A stretch of DNA of 64,000 nucleotides from Reticulitermes speratus (lineage: Eukaryota > Arthropoda > Insecta > Blattodea > Rhinotermitidae). Location of the stretch: assembly GCA_021186555.1 (NCBI GenBank), contig JAJKFL010000011.1, positions 32,351,611 to 32,415,610 of the forward strand, written 5' to 3'. Below the pieces are notes generated by a model. That model was not told where the DNA came from. It was given only the letters and a program-made list of their open reading frames with translations, and did not search any database. This document shows, one piece after another, positions 30,866 to 40,909 of this stretch (positions within the stretch are counted from its first letter, which is position 1; every line of letters starts with the position of its first letter). A program made the translations under genes and the position numbers.

Positions 30866-30949
30866 AGAAAATTACATAAACATTCGGGTCCTCTTACCAC
30901 AGACTGTGTGTAACGCCAGGCAGCACTCAAAAGCAATGCATTTGGCCCA

Positions 30950-31115
30950 CACAGTTTAGCCTATTTACGCATTACGTGTGATACGCAGAACAAACAGCGA
31001 CTTTTCCCCCACAGACATGAATGACTGGTTTTTATACCGTGTTCTCTGTGAGGTACGAACTGAATCTTTAAATACAATTTAGATTAATTTTGGTCTTCAA
31101 AGCGTCAATAAGATA
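30950..31115 (-). mobile_element. piggyBac-like MITE fragment
   Basis: In reverse complement, CAGTTCGTACCTCACAGAGA, then AAAAGTCGCTGTTTGTTCTG and CACACGTAATGCG match the common interior of the TTAA-type MITEs. Confidence 0.6.
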
Positions 31116-31204
31116 CACTTGCCTAGTCTATAGTAACACGACGCAGTTTTTTCCATGCTGCTGAAGTGCTCCAACCTTTCAAGAGCTCTTAAAAGGATAC
31201 TAGT

Positions 31205-31595
31205 CACTAGATTGCGGGTAGAAAGTTAAGACACTTCCCGACTTACGCAGTTTCAAGTTACGTTATTTCAGACTAACGCGATTTAAAAAAAAAAAAAAGA
31301 GTAACAAGTGAAAAAGAGAACATTGTTGAAACGTGCCGAATTTTTTCTTGTGGGAATGAAAGCGCAATGAGACGTTGGTGGCGGAAGAATACTGCTGGGC
31401 GATAACACAGGCCGTGGGGCCGTCATGCTGCGGCCGATCAGGTTCCAGCCTGTTGGAGTTTCGATTTCAACTGCATTCCCTTGGGTGTGTATATATATGT
31501 ACATGTAATTGACCACACATATATATATACTTAGTTACGACTTGCGCAAAACTCGACTTGGGACGGACCTGTTGCGAAGTACTACTGCGTAAATC
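31205..31595. other. Possible pogo/Tigger-type element, decayed
   Basis: CACTTCCCGACTTACGCAG on the left and ACGACTTGCGCAAAACTCG, then ACTTGGGACGG on the right look like degenerate inverted termini. There is no clear TSD. Confidence 0.25.
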
Positions 31596-31660
31596 GTGGA
31601 AATGTCTGTAAGTACATCACAACAGCGATATAACAATAACGATGACGATATGACGACGAC

Positions 31661-31703
31661 GGTGATGATGATGATGATGATCATCATCATCATCATCATC
31701 ACC
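31661..31703. repeat. (GAT)n/(ATC)n palindromic microsatellite
   Basis: A (GAT)n run flips to (ATC)n in the middle, so the 43-bp tract is self-complementary from GGTGATG to CATCACC. Confidence 0.95.
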
Positions 31704-31832
31704 TGTGTACAAATTACGAGTGTTTACAACCCCATCTCGACTCAGGACTGGGTCATTATGGTAGGCTTTGTCATTATGCGCGTTGAATCTTGGGTTTAAC
31801 TAGCAAAGAATTGATTGCTGATGATAAGGATA

Positions 31833-32390
31833 TACAGCGTGTTTCATAAGTCCATCCGGGATTTAGAGGCTTGGCCGTGCAGTAACAAACCCACATATAA
31901 GAGATAAAAGCATGTCAACGGATAGAGGAAATGTAAAAGTTTTTTCGTGACAGATGCGATGGCGTAGTTACCCGTTTCTCCGCTAGGAGGCAGTGGTGTG
32001 CAAACATGGCGTTTTCAGGTGAACAGAAAGCTGTTTATGTCCTGCAATTTGCTAAAACCCAGTCAATTGTAACAGTGCAACGTGGTTTTCGAACAAAGTA
32101 TCGTACAGAACTACCAACGGACAAAACAGTAAGAGACTGGTATAGAAAATTCGAGGAAACTGGCTGTTTGCTACCATCGACGTTCATATGTTGTAACGTG
32201 TGTGGCAGGAGCTAGATTACAGGATTGACGTCTGTCGAGTCACCAAAGGGGACATATTGAACATTTGTAAGGTGGGTTCAAAACTTGGATATGTACTCTT
32301 TTCACTGACATGCTCTCATCCCCCGTGTGTGATTTGGCTCCTGAGCTACAGACCTCCGAAATCCCGGAGGCATTTATGAAACACCCTGTA
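31833..32390 (+). mobile_element. Mariner-like element with internal deletion, 558 bp
   Basis: The ends TACAGCGTGTTTCATAAG and TTATGAAACACCCTGTA are inverted, followed by TCCGGGAT on each side. TA is duplicated (TATACAG... and CTGTATAA). An N-terminal helix-turn-helix region and a C-terminal tail of a transposase are joined, as in the 26.0-kb element. Confidence 0.9.
32006..32280 (+). pseudogene. Transposase remnant: N-terminal HTH joined to C-terminal tail by frameshift
   Basis: ATG at 32006 gives MAFSGEQKAVYVLQFAKTQS, and about 57 residues of the same N-terminal DNA-binding region as at 26.2 kb follow, up to EETGCLLPS. Just after, the +1 frame reads VWQELDYRIDVCRVTKGDIL, the C-terminal tail of the family. 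The catalytic core is deleted and the two parts are out of frame, so no functional enzyme is encoded. Confidence 0.85.
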
Positions 32391-32639
32391 TAAAACACTG
32401 TAACACTATTCGTGACGCAGGATGGAAGAAACAGAGCAAAGGTAATCAAACTGTATCTCAAATGGGCTATAAAAGTAAGCCATAAAATTATATGTACTTT
32501 ACAGTCTGGACTTCAGAGGATTGGGGGTGAGGTATTAGAAGTTAAAAAGCCCAGAGAAGAAGCACACAGTGTATGGAGAGTGAGACGCAAACATGGACGG
32601 GTGCAAAGTTGTCACTACTATTACTTAAACACCAGGCCA

Positions 32640-32885
32640 TTAAAAGTGTGGGAGAGTGGAGGTATAGCTCCATTCATTCTTAAATTCGGCACTAGGTGGG
32701 AGTGAGCGGTCAGCTACACTGTCAGGCCACTTTTACCTCCTGGGAGAGCACCTGGTACTGACTGGACAGAAAGTTGGCTGGGCACCAGGGTCATTCTAGA
32801 CGCTTTGGAGAAAAGATAAAAAAAACCCTTTCCCCTACGGGGAATTGAACCACGATTTCTTGGATGTGCAGCCCGTAGCCTAGGC
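32640..32885 (-). mobile_element. SINE family A, diverged
   Basis: Blocks in reverse complement: GGTATAGCTCCATTCATTC, GGCACTAGGTGGGAGTG, GGCCACTTTTACCTCC, AAAGTTGGCTGGGCACCAG and a B box GGGGAATTGAACCACG. Confidence 0.75.
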
Positions 32886-33114
32886 ACGCAATGTAATAAA
32901 CTTGTTGAAAATACACGTTGAAAATATAACTGTCTCTTATAGGTAAAAATATGATACGTACATATCGAGGCCCTTTGAGGATTACTGCCATCTGTCAGAC
33001 ACTGAGAGTAACTACGTCGTCTGTGTGTGAATAACATGCATAGTCAACGAATCATTAACCGTCTCCGATTATGTATATAGGTACATGCAAAACCTATTAT
33101 TTATATACATATCC

Positions 33115-33637
33115 AGGTTTGCCATGGCAAAGCAGCATTCAACAAGAAGACGCTTTTCACCAGCAAATTGGACTTAAATTTAAGGAAGAAACTAGTAAAG
33201 TGCTACATTTGGAGCATAGCTTTGTATGGTGCTGAAAAGTGGACACTTCGGAAAGTAGATCAGAAGTATCTGGAAATTTTTGAAATGTGGTGCTGGAGAA
33301 GAATGGAGATCAGTTGGACTGATCGTGTGAGAAATGAAGAAGTATTACGTAGGGTAAAGGAGGAGAGGAATATCCTACTAACAATAAAAAAGGCTAAGTG
33401 GATTGGTCACATATTGCGTAGAAACTGCCTTCTGGAACACGTGATTGAAGGAAAGTTAGAGGGAAGGATATAAATGACGGGAAGACGAGGAAGAAGGTGT
33501 AAGCAGCTACTGGATGACCTGAAGGAAAAGAGAAGATACTGGAAATTGAAAGAAGAAGCAATAGATCGCAACCTGTGGAGAACTCGCTTTGGAAGAGACT
33601 ACAGAATGAATGAATGAATGAATGAATGAATGAATGA
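33115..33637 (+). mobile_element. LINE family 2, C-terminal ORF end with (GAAT)n tail
   Basis: The frame from 33168 reads LNLRKKLVKCYIWSIALYGA, EKWTLRKVDQKYLEIFEMWC, KKAKWIGHILRRNCLLEHVI and EGKLEGRI, then a stop. Beyond it MTGRRGRRCKQLLDDLKEKR, then DRNLWRTRFGRDY, completes the usual end. This is the C-terminal part of a non-LTR reverse transcriptase. The tail is a (GAAT)n run at about 33606-33634. Confidence 0.87.
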
Positions 33638-33682
33638 TTATGTAAACTTCATTAGGTTGTTACTAATATAAGCAAATACACT

Positions 33683-33730
33683 TTTTTTTCAATGGCTCGA
33701 CAGTCCCTTGGGGGCCTAGGCCGCCTCATA
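33683..33730 (-). mobile_element. SINE family C, 3' scrap
   Basis: Poly-T, then CAATGGCTCGACAGTCCC and TTGGGGGCCTAGGCCGCC, is the 3' end of family C in reverse. Confidence 0.8.
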
Positions 33731-34198
33731 AGCAATTATATTAATCTACTTTATTTCGGTTTATTTTAAGCGAACACCGTGAAATAACCTGCCACGCCCC
33801 TACACATTTATATTGCGTTGTCAACAAAGTACTTCGAACTAAATGGATGCGATGCTATTCGAGTACAGTTTCAATGACCAGTGATTTGTAAAGTGACGTT
33901 TTAAATTACCAACACCCACTGTATTTAGTCACATGATACAGTGTTTCATAAGCACCAATTATATTCGCATCTAAAATACGTATCTGTATAATGAGGCCGA
34001 GTTCCACATCTCGGATGGGTGGCAAAAACATGGCGAATGGCCAAATTAACATGAATGAAGATGATCCCGTAGCTCTGATGTCACTTCTTAACTTCCGGTT
34101 TAGTAACATATTACTCGTATCTTTTTTCCCTCAATGCTTCTATTGCACGAGTTTAATTAACTGTCCTCCCGTATATTCTTCTGTATAGTTTCATTTCA
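33731..34198. other. Unassigned sequence
   Basis: No gene or repeat is recognised. Confidence 0.3.
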
Positions 34199-34728
34199 AG
34201 CCGATCCCAGTGGCCGCGCGGTCTAAGGCCGCTCGCTTACTAGGATCGTGGGTTCGAATCCCACCGGGGGCATGTATGTTTGTGTTGTGTTAGATGTATG
34301 GACGACAGCATGAAACATAAGGTGACATGCAGGACAAAAAGGACTTCAACAGTACAAATGGATCAAAGGGGAAAACCCAGTTTAAAAAAAAAAATCCCGC
34401 CGGGGGCATGGATGTTTGTGTTGTGTTTGTTGTAAGGACGGTAATATGGAACGTAAAGTGACATGAAGGACGAAATGATTTAAACAGTACAAATATGGAT
34501 CAAAGGAAAAAAAACCCCGGAGAGGCAAAAAAAAAATCCCACCGGGGGCATGGATGTCTGTCTCTTGTGAGTGTTGTGTGTTGTTAGGTAGAGGTCTCTG
34601 CGACGGGCTGATCACTCGTCTAGAGGAGTCCTACCGAGTGTGGTGTGTCTAATGTGTGTGATCGTGAAGCCTCGAAATGAGGAGGCCTAGGCACCCGAAA
34701 AAGGGGCTGTTGAGCCATAGGAAAAAAA
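34199..34728 (+). mobile_element. SINE family C with two extra internal modules
   Basis: The head is CCGATCCCAGTGGCCGCGCGG. Sequence starting at the B box (ATCCCACCGGGGGCATG) occurs three times, at 34258, 34394 and 34536. The first two lead into a CATGAA-ACATAAGGTGACATG-type body that ends in poly-A; only the third leads into the usual 3' half. Module lengths are 136 and 142 bp. Confidence 0.87.
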
Positions 34729-35212
34729 ATTTTTCATTTCAAACACTCACAAACTACATCCCAGACACAGTATTCAGATATTAAGACTTATTGTATCTAC
34801 AGTGTCCCCATTTCGTGTTATTTTTGTTCGCTTTTATTCACGTCCCTCTATTCTCGTTATGCTTGTTTTCATTGTATTTTTAACCCAGTTACGTTCAGCC
34901 GTCAGAGAGTTTTTAACAGCAAGCCATTGCAAAAACCCGTTCTAAGTGTCCAGTCTTTGTTCAATTTAACAGACTTCGGTTTTTGGCCTTTGCACATCTC
35001 TAGCACTTCATCGTGGTCGTGTAGCACATTCTAACATTCTAACATCACAGACTACGTACAATGTTCTAATATACTGCTCTAACGTCAGACTGTTGTGGAT
35101 ATTAACCTACAACTTTCCTTCAATCCATACAAAACACAGCATTCTCTCTCAACTCAAATACAATCATTAGTAAAACAATCTTCTTCTAATTATTATTATT
35201 CTTCTTCTTTAG
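34729..35212. other. Unassigned AT-rich sequence
   Basis: Short direct repeats (CATTCTAACATTCTAACATC near 35030) are present. No gene is recognised. Confidence 0.35.
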
Positions 35213-35400
35213 GACTTCGCTCATCGTCTTGATTTTTAAACGGAATACGACGTTTCGAAAGCCGGCTTTACTTCTGTCTTGAGGTGAAATGGGAAGTACC
35301 TCATCTGCTGGACACTTTTCAACTGAAGATGGAAACAGAGCCGGCTTCCGAAACGTCTTACTTCTTTAAAAAATCAAGACGATGGACTAAGTCTAAGAAG
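35213..35400. repeat. Ribozyme-like inverted pair with an intact core
   Basis: The plus core 35323-35353 has CTGAAGA, T, GGAA/TTCC, GAAACGTC. The left arm is inverted, TACGACGTTTCGAAAGCCGG then GTCTTGAGG, and the arms' outer parts (GGACTTCGCTCATCGTCTTG and its near complement) extend the pairing. Confidence 0.75.
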
Positions 35401-35404
35401 AAAA

Positions 35405-35662
35405 AGAAGATTGATGAGCTCTACGCTCTTCTGGGATATTACGCAGCGTCGAGTGATAATCCTTTACTGACGTTTCGGGAAAACGTACCTGTCCCATCTT
35501 CAAGGGTCAAGAAGTTCTTGGACTTCTTGTCCCTTGAACATGGGATTGATAGATACGTTGTCCTGAAACGTCGGTAAACAATTACCACTCGACGCCGCGT
35601 AATATCCCAGAAGAGTACAGATGCCATCAACATCGCGGCGGAAGCCTGAAATCACGAAGAAG
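35405..35662. repeat. Ribozyme-like inverted pair
   Basis: The left arm is GCTCTTCTGGGATATTACGC, then GACGTTTCGG and CCCATCTTCAAGGG. The right arm is the near complement to ATATCCCAGAAGAG and ends GCGGCGGAAGCCTGAAATCA. The centre is TCAAGAAGTTCTTGGACTTC, itself a small palindrome. Confidence 0.8.
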
Positions 35663-36254
35663 GTTGTTTCACTAAGTCTTGTAGGATTGTCAGAGCGCTA
35701 TAGAGTTCAAAACTCAAGTATGTCTGCTATTAAAATATCGGTGGCTGGCAAAACAATGTGTCTTAACATTTCAACGCTGTCTACATGTCCAACGACTCCA
35801 TCAAATTGCACATTTTTCTGTATCTACATTAAAAAAGTTCAAGGTCATTAAATCTGGGCCAGTATCTGCCCATATAACAGCCTGAAAACTTTCCATTTAG
35901 AGCAGTTTGTCACAAAAATATTTACTTTATGTCAACTCAGATATTCCACGTATGTCACCCCCCCCCCCATTCCGGATAAACATCGATGTTTTAAAACAAA
36001 TATTTTGTGTCCAGTAAAAGCAGTTTTCAGTAAAACAAATACAAATATTTCACCAACAAAATGTTCCGGTATGACACACTTCATCCTTGCTCCCACCAGT
36101 AAAGAGTGGCTGATCTCAACATCTCTGTAGACAAAATGCAGCGTATATAACGATGAACGTGAAAGGTAAATTTGTCCTTGTGTTTCACTGAGCACCATGC
36201 CATGAATGTATAAGAAATATAAACATAAGAGGCCGAAGCACAACCTGCTCTAAA
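35663..36254. other. Unassigned sequence
   Basis: A 103-codon minus frame at 35932-36243 has no recognised motif and includes a poly-C tract, so it is not called. Confidence 0.35.
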
Positions 36255-36336
36255 TACAGGGTATACACAAAAGAATGGTGCGGTTTCAATAGAAATGTCT
36301 ATTGAAACCGCACCATGCTTTTGTGTATACCCTGTA
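36255..36336. mobile_element. 82-bp palindromic MITE, copy 2
   Basis: Ends TACAGGGTATACACAAAAG and CTTTTGTGTATACCCTGTA. The inner arm GGTGCGGTTTCAATAGA pairs with its complement, leaving a 6-base loop. It is the same length as copy 1 at 14.48 kb and differs from it mostly in the loop. Confidence 0.95.
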
Positions 36337-36579
36337 GAGATTCTTGGTAAGGTAGTGTTTTTTCTGTGCGGTTTTTCACTACAATTACGATCCGGAATAT
36401 CTTCTACATGGCGGCCAGGGTTAAGTTCCTGCTCCTAGGCGAAATGGAAGTTGGTAAAAGGCACAACAGTTTACTATTCTTGTATTCTCTATTGATGTAA
36501 CTTGGTACTGTCATTAAAGCTTTTAATAATAATAATAAAAATGCCATGAACATACATGTTGCAGCAGCAGTACACCTCC

Positions 36580-36790
36580 ACGCGCCCTTAACCTCGGCAC
36601 TATATAAAACGAGTGTTAGCTCCCAGCCATTTCACTCCCCGCAAAACAGCACCCGACACCCTTCGGGTGGAAGACTGGGTGGGCCCCAGAGCCGGTCTGG
36701 GAACTCTGGAGAAGAGAAAAATCACTGTCCCGGCACAAAATCGAATCCTGAAGCCTCCGCTGTCCAGCATGTACATTAGTCACTATGCAT
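36580..36790 (-). mobile_element. SINE family A, diverged
   Basis: In reverse complement: CTTAACCTCGGCACTAT, GCCATTTCACTCCCCGC, AAGACTGGGTGGGCCCCAGAG, CCGGTCTGGGAACTCTGGAG and a degraded B box AAAATCGAATCC. Confidence 0.72.
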
Positions 36791-37343
36791 CTCAGTTCAC
36801 TTCACTTCACTAGTCGAACCTCTTCTACTGGTAGGTGTAGAGGGCAAGGTAACCCGACTACATTTATACTCAACAGCACATTACACAGATTTGGTCAGAA
36901 ATTGACGTAAAATATTTATACTTCAAACCATCGATAAGTCTCTAGCATTTAATATTCTTACGGAGCAGATTTGTTAAAAAATACGAGTTCCATAGGCAAG
37001 AGTCGAACCTAGTATCTTCCAGATACGGGTTAAATTTAAAAGTGTCTGTGTTTCTGTCAATCGAATTTACCAGCAATAGTAATCTTAACAATATGTCTCG
37101 CAATAAACTTATTTGATAACAATAAACAAAATAACGCACATGGACCAAATGCGCACAGTGCGTACTTCGGTATCAGCAAAACTTCGCATCGAATCTGATT
37201 AACAAACTAAAGAAGTGCAACAAAGTTTGATTGAAGTGTCAATTTCGTGTAAATAAACAGTTCTGCGCTGATGTAAATTATATGTCCATCCAGCACCATA
37301 ATCCATTGACAAATAAGAATGAAATATTATAAGCATTACTCAC
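36791..37343. other. Unassigned sequence
   Basis: Nothing is recognised. CTTCACTTCACTAG near 36797 is a short repeat. Confidence 0.3.
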
Positions 37344-37394
37344 CTCCAAGCCGAGCAGTGGCGTGTGTTGTAACAGGTACCAGAAGCAGTCAAG
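37344..37394 (-). CDS. Candidate 51-bp internal exon
   Basis: On the minus strand a T-rich tract ending TTTTTTTTCAG precedes 51 bases that stay open in one phase and encode LDCFWYLLQHTPLLGLE, ending at GGAG followed by GTGAGTAATG, a good donor. The length is an exact multiple of three, so the exon would be symmetric. I recognise no protein family. It could be a real small exon of a gene whose other exons lie outside this window, or a chance match. The 107-codon frame that contains it also spans a CA/TA microsatellite and is not a gene by itself. Confidence 0.25.
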
Positions 37395-37689
37395 CTGAAA
37401 AAAAATATATAAATATATACATACATATATACACATACACACACAAACGTTAAGTGCACAAGTTTTGCAGAAACATACTGCCACCATCTTTAGTGTCAGA
37501 GGACTTAGAATTTGCGCACAGTGAAAGGGGGCACTTATCGGCATAGGACGCACTGGCATACATATTTCATACTTGGGATATTTACGGCGAAAAAGATTCA
37601 TATTCTTGTCTTGTGGATTATAATGTCATGTACGTTTTTGCTTCTGCCCTGAAGACAGAAGTAGTACAAGTGGAACCTCACCTCCGTAA
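37395..37689. other. Unassigned, with TA/CA-rich tract
   Basis: A TATATAAATATATACATACATATATACACATACAC-type tract lies at about 37403-37447. Nothing else is recognised. Confidence 0.35.
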
Positions 37690-37800
37690 ATGCACAATAC
37701 CATGCAGTATAACGTTTCGGAAGAACATGCTGCCTCCACCTTAAAGGTACAATATTTTACCCTGAGGACGGAGGCAACCTTGGTACCCAAGTAATCTTAA
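37690..37800 (-). repeat. Degenerate ribozyme-like element
   Basis: ATAACGTTTCGGAAGAACAT then GCTGCCTCCACCTTAAAGG is the reverse complement of a decayed core (AAGGTGGAGG ... CCGAAACG). Confidence 0.4.
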
Positions 37801-38201
37801 TTTATTAAACTTCTTACATAATTTTTTTTTCGATTTCCTCCTAGTTTAAACTATCTGAAGTCCGAATATTTTCCTAAATACGATATTTTCTGATACATTT
37901 ACACCCTGTTTTTATCCTTATAGACTGGACATTGCGTTAAGGCACAGTAATAATTATAGGCGTCAAATGGTCAGAAATATTTCACCGCACGGCACGAAGT
38001 TGTCACAGTATAAGGGTTAAGATATGCACGAATCACACACACGTTTTAGTTTTTTACACTACTGGTCGCCATGTTCCTGTCTTTCTCCCGTTCTCTGTGT
38101 TTATTTCGTCTGGCCAACTGCGTCACTATACTACGAGGACACGTTGATTTACAAAAACTTGTTGCCAACGTACTTTGTTTTATAGTTGTTTTTTTCCCTT
38201 T

Positions 38202-38426
38202 GTCATGTTTTTCACCAGACCCAGGCGTAGATGGGAGGATAATATTAAAATGGATCTTCAAGAAGTGGGATGGGGGGGCATGGACTGGATTGATATGGCT
38301 CAGGATAGGGACAGGTGGCGGGCTGTTGTGAGTGCGGTAATGAACCTTCGGGTTCCATAAAACGCGGGGAATTTCTTGACTAGCTGACGACCTGTTAGCT
38401 TCTCAAGAAGGACTCTGCTCCATGAG

Positions 38427-38466
<40 letters not shown>

Positions 38467-38479
38467 CATGTTTTTCACC
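38202..38479 (+). mobile_element. LINE family 1, 5'-truncated copy with 15-bp target duplication
   Basis: GTCATGTTTTTCACC occurs at 38202-38216 and 38465-38479. Between them, [20 protein letters not shown] reads on from 38218, then [20 protein letters not shown] and LRVP, stop, 3' UTR and (TTAG)n to 38464. It is a young-looking, target-primed insertion 248 bp long. Confidence 0.95.
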
Positions 38480-38590
38480 TCCGCCTGCAAACCGTACACA
38501 TAGGCAACACGCGGTATAGCGTGGATACACAAAATATATTTTAAGTGTCTTATTTAACCTCAATGTGGAATATTCGCTTTGGTGTGTTAA

Positions 38591-38819
38591 CCCTTTAAAG
38601 ACGAAGGGTAAACTGTTTCATTTAAAGACCCAGTTCGTACCGCGCAGTAAACACTTTCCATCTCGGTTAAAAAAAACAAATCAATTTATGTTATATAAGA
38701 CAAAAGTCGCTGTTTGTTGTAATATAAATACAATACACATAAATACAGTGTGGGCAGAATGTAGAATTTTTGAAAGTTAAAACTGTTGATGCATCAAGTA
38801 GCCATTATGCTTTAAAAGG
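38591..38819 (+). mobile_element. piggyBac-like MITE, 229 bp
   Basis: TTAA at 38587-38590 and 38820-38823 flank it. The ends CCCTTTAAAGACG and GCTTTAAAAGG are imperfect inverted repeats. The interior GTTCGTACCGCGCAGTAAAC, TCCATCTCGG, AAGTCGCTGTTTGTTG and GTGTGGGCAGAATG matches the 28.6-kb array unit. Confidence 0.9.
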
Positions 38820-38867
38820 TTAATCGCAAGCATATATTTCATTAGCTCATCAATCACACCCAACAAC

Positions 38868-39078
38868 CTGTATTATATACGTTTTTACTTGGCAACTAGT
38901 TTCGGCTCCAGTACAGAGCCACCATCAGCCCATTAACAAAAAGTATACAATGGAAACCTTGTATTTTATAGGAAGGAGTTTTTGTTAATGGCCTGATGAT
39001 GGCTCTGTACTGGAGCCGAAACTAATTGCCAAGTAAAAACGTATATAATACAGTTTGTTAGGTGTGACTGATAAACTA
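38868..39078. repeat. Ribozyme-like inverted pair with an intact core
   Basis: The plus core 38993-39021 has CTGATGA, T, a perfect 5-bp GGCTC/GAGCC stem, and GAAAC. The left arm (minus, 38928-38900) has the same stem. The flanks TTATATACGTTTTTACTTGG CAA and complement extend the arms to about 65 bp. The space between the arms is AT-rich. Confidence 0.85.
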
Positions 39079-39149
39079 ATGAAATATATTTAACGACGCT
39101 ATCAGTTCCTAAGATATTGTCGATGATAGACGGATGAACGAGTATGGAT

Positions 39150-39310
39150 CACTGGTGTAATGATAACGACATTGGAAAACCGAAGTACTCGGATAATCTG
39201 TCCCAGAGCCACTTTGTCCACCACAATTCTCACATGGACTGGCCTTAGATCGAACCCGGGCCTCCACGGTGACAGGCCGGGGACTAACCGCCTGAACTAC
39301 TGCACTTTTC
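39150..39310 (-). mobile_element. SINE family E
   Basis: GAAGTACTCGGATAATCTGT, CCACTTTGTCCACCAC, GATCGAACCCGGGCCTCC and GGCCGGGGACTAACCGCC match the 19.13-kb copy in the same orientation. Confidence 0.8.
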
Positions 39311-39401
39311 GGGCTTTTTGTGCGACGGTAGGTCAGGGAAAGTAGAAGGGCCGAACCGAACCGAAATATTCTAGCAAAGGTGTGGTCACACTAAATAAGT
39401 A

Positions 39402-39585
39402 CAGCCGGACCCGGTTATAACGACATCGGTTTATGCGACACCCGCCTATAGCGTCAGATATTCTGTGGTACCATTTAATTCCTCACTGTTAACCATAACA
39501 CTACACTCCTCGGTTATAACGACACTCGTTTATAACGACATAAAATATTCAGTCCATTTCATGCCGCTATAACCGAGTTCCACTG
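39402..39585 (+). mobile_element. pogo/Tigger-like MITE, 184 bp
   Basis: It starts CAGCCGGACCCGGTTATAAC, ends TATAACCGAGTTCCACTG, and is flanked by TA on both sides. The interior CTCACTGTTAACCATAACAC and GTTTATAACGACAT matches the 13.97-kb copy. Confidence 0.92.
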
Positions 39586-40320
39586 TATTTGTCTGGCAGA
39601 TGCGTCCTCTCGCGTGGGTGGACCGTGTGGGTGAGGGTGCGTGGTGCGTAATAGCAGACATGGACCACAATAACACACCAGATCGCACTGCGTTTCATAT
39701 AAGACCAAATGCTTCGTCATAATGTTAAATACAAGAAGTAGGGCAAAGAGAACATACGAAAAAAATTAAGATATCAAAAGTACTTAGTTATATATTGCTT
39801 TACAAAAAGTGCGTGAACTGAATATATAATGGAAATAAAGATCTGTTTCGGAGTAACGTATTGCTTCCGCCTTCAGTGTTAATAAGCCGAGCGCGCAAAG
39901 CAGTGGTCAGGACATAGAGATGGGAGAACCGCGACCGTGACTTAGGGCGAACAGATGAAACTGTGGCTGTTGTTCAGAGGGCTGACGTCACAGGGAGAAG
40001 TAATTGTCAAGGCGTAGGAAGAAAGGTGAGACAGAGAAGATACATAAAACTTTTAAAATGAATAAAAATAGAGGGAATACCGGTAACTGCAAAAACGCAT
40101 TTTACTTTCTCTGACATCTACCCTCTGTAAACAGCCACTGTTTATTACAGGTTCTCCCACAGCCGCTGACCCGTTCCCGCCTTTCCTATATCTGCACTTT
40201 TGTTTTATTATTAGAGTATTATGTTTAATCCTACGCGGGTATCCGTGCTATATTCGTCATCGATTAATTCGTAGCCATCTAAGATTCTCAGAAATCATCA
40301 TAATTCATAAACAAACAACA
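39586..40320. other. Mostly unassigned, includes a degenerate ribozyme-like core
   Basis: GATCTGTTTCGGAGTAACG then TTGCTTCCGCCTTCAGTG at about 39841-39880 is the reverse complement of a core with CTGAAGG and GAAAC. The rest is unassigned. Confidence 0.4.
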
Positions 40321-40328
40321 TAATACAG

Positions 40329-40435
40329 CAATAACAAGATGGCCGCTTAAGACAGCAATAACAAGATGGCCGCTTAAGACAGCAATAACAAGATGGCCGC
40401 TTAAGACAGAAATAACAAGATGGGCGCTTAAGACG
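40329..40435. repeat. 27-bp tandem repeat, 4 copies, YY1/Pho-like motif
   Basis: The unit is AGCAATAACAAGATGGCCGC plus TTAAGAC. Four copies are present; the last has GGGCGC for GGCCGC and AGAAATAAC. Each unit contains CAAGATGGCCGC, close to the AANATGGCNGC YY1/Pho consensus. Confidence 0.92.
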
Positions 40436-40909
40436 TTCTGTACTTGTATCACAGTATATACGTAGTCGCCTTGCAACACGAATGTGGGTGAATATTTTAT
40501 TAAAGTTGCAGCTCGCAGTAGCTGTACATAGTAACCGCTTTAGGTGATGGAAAACAGACGCAACTGCAACGCAGTTCTGAGGCTATGAAAGTTTGATGGC
40601 ATCATCTGCCATTTAGCAACTTCCCTGAGAGCATATGAAGTGGCTCATGCATGGTAAAGCTTCTGTTGTTGCTCCAGCCTGCAGAGCCCAGTTACGCCGA
40701 CGCAGTAACAGTTTCAATTACAGCACTGCTATATAAACACACACACATTTCTGTTTTCCTACAGAACGAGAGCAACATGATTCCAAAGGATGGTGTGACG
40801 TGGGCGTCGTAACGACTGCCCAACTTTGAGGTTCGAAGCGCTTTTTACCCGCGGAATGGTGCTGAGTTCTGTCAGAGCAAGAAGTACCCACGACGTAACG
40901 AGTGGATTT
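40436..40909. other. Unassigned sequence
   Basis: CTGCTATATAAACACACACA near 40726 includes a TATATAAA-like string. No exon is supported. Confidence 0.3.

Noticed and set aside
35932-36243. 103-codon minus-strand frame
   Set aside because: Contains a poly-C tract read as glycines, no motif, no splice or start context.
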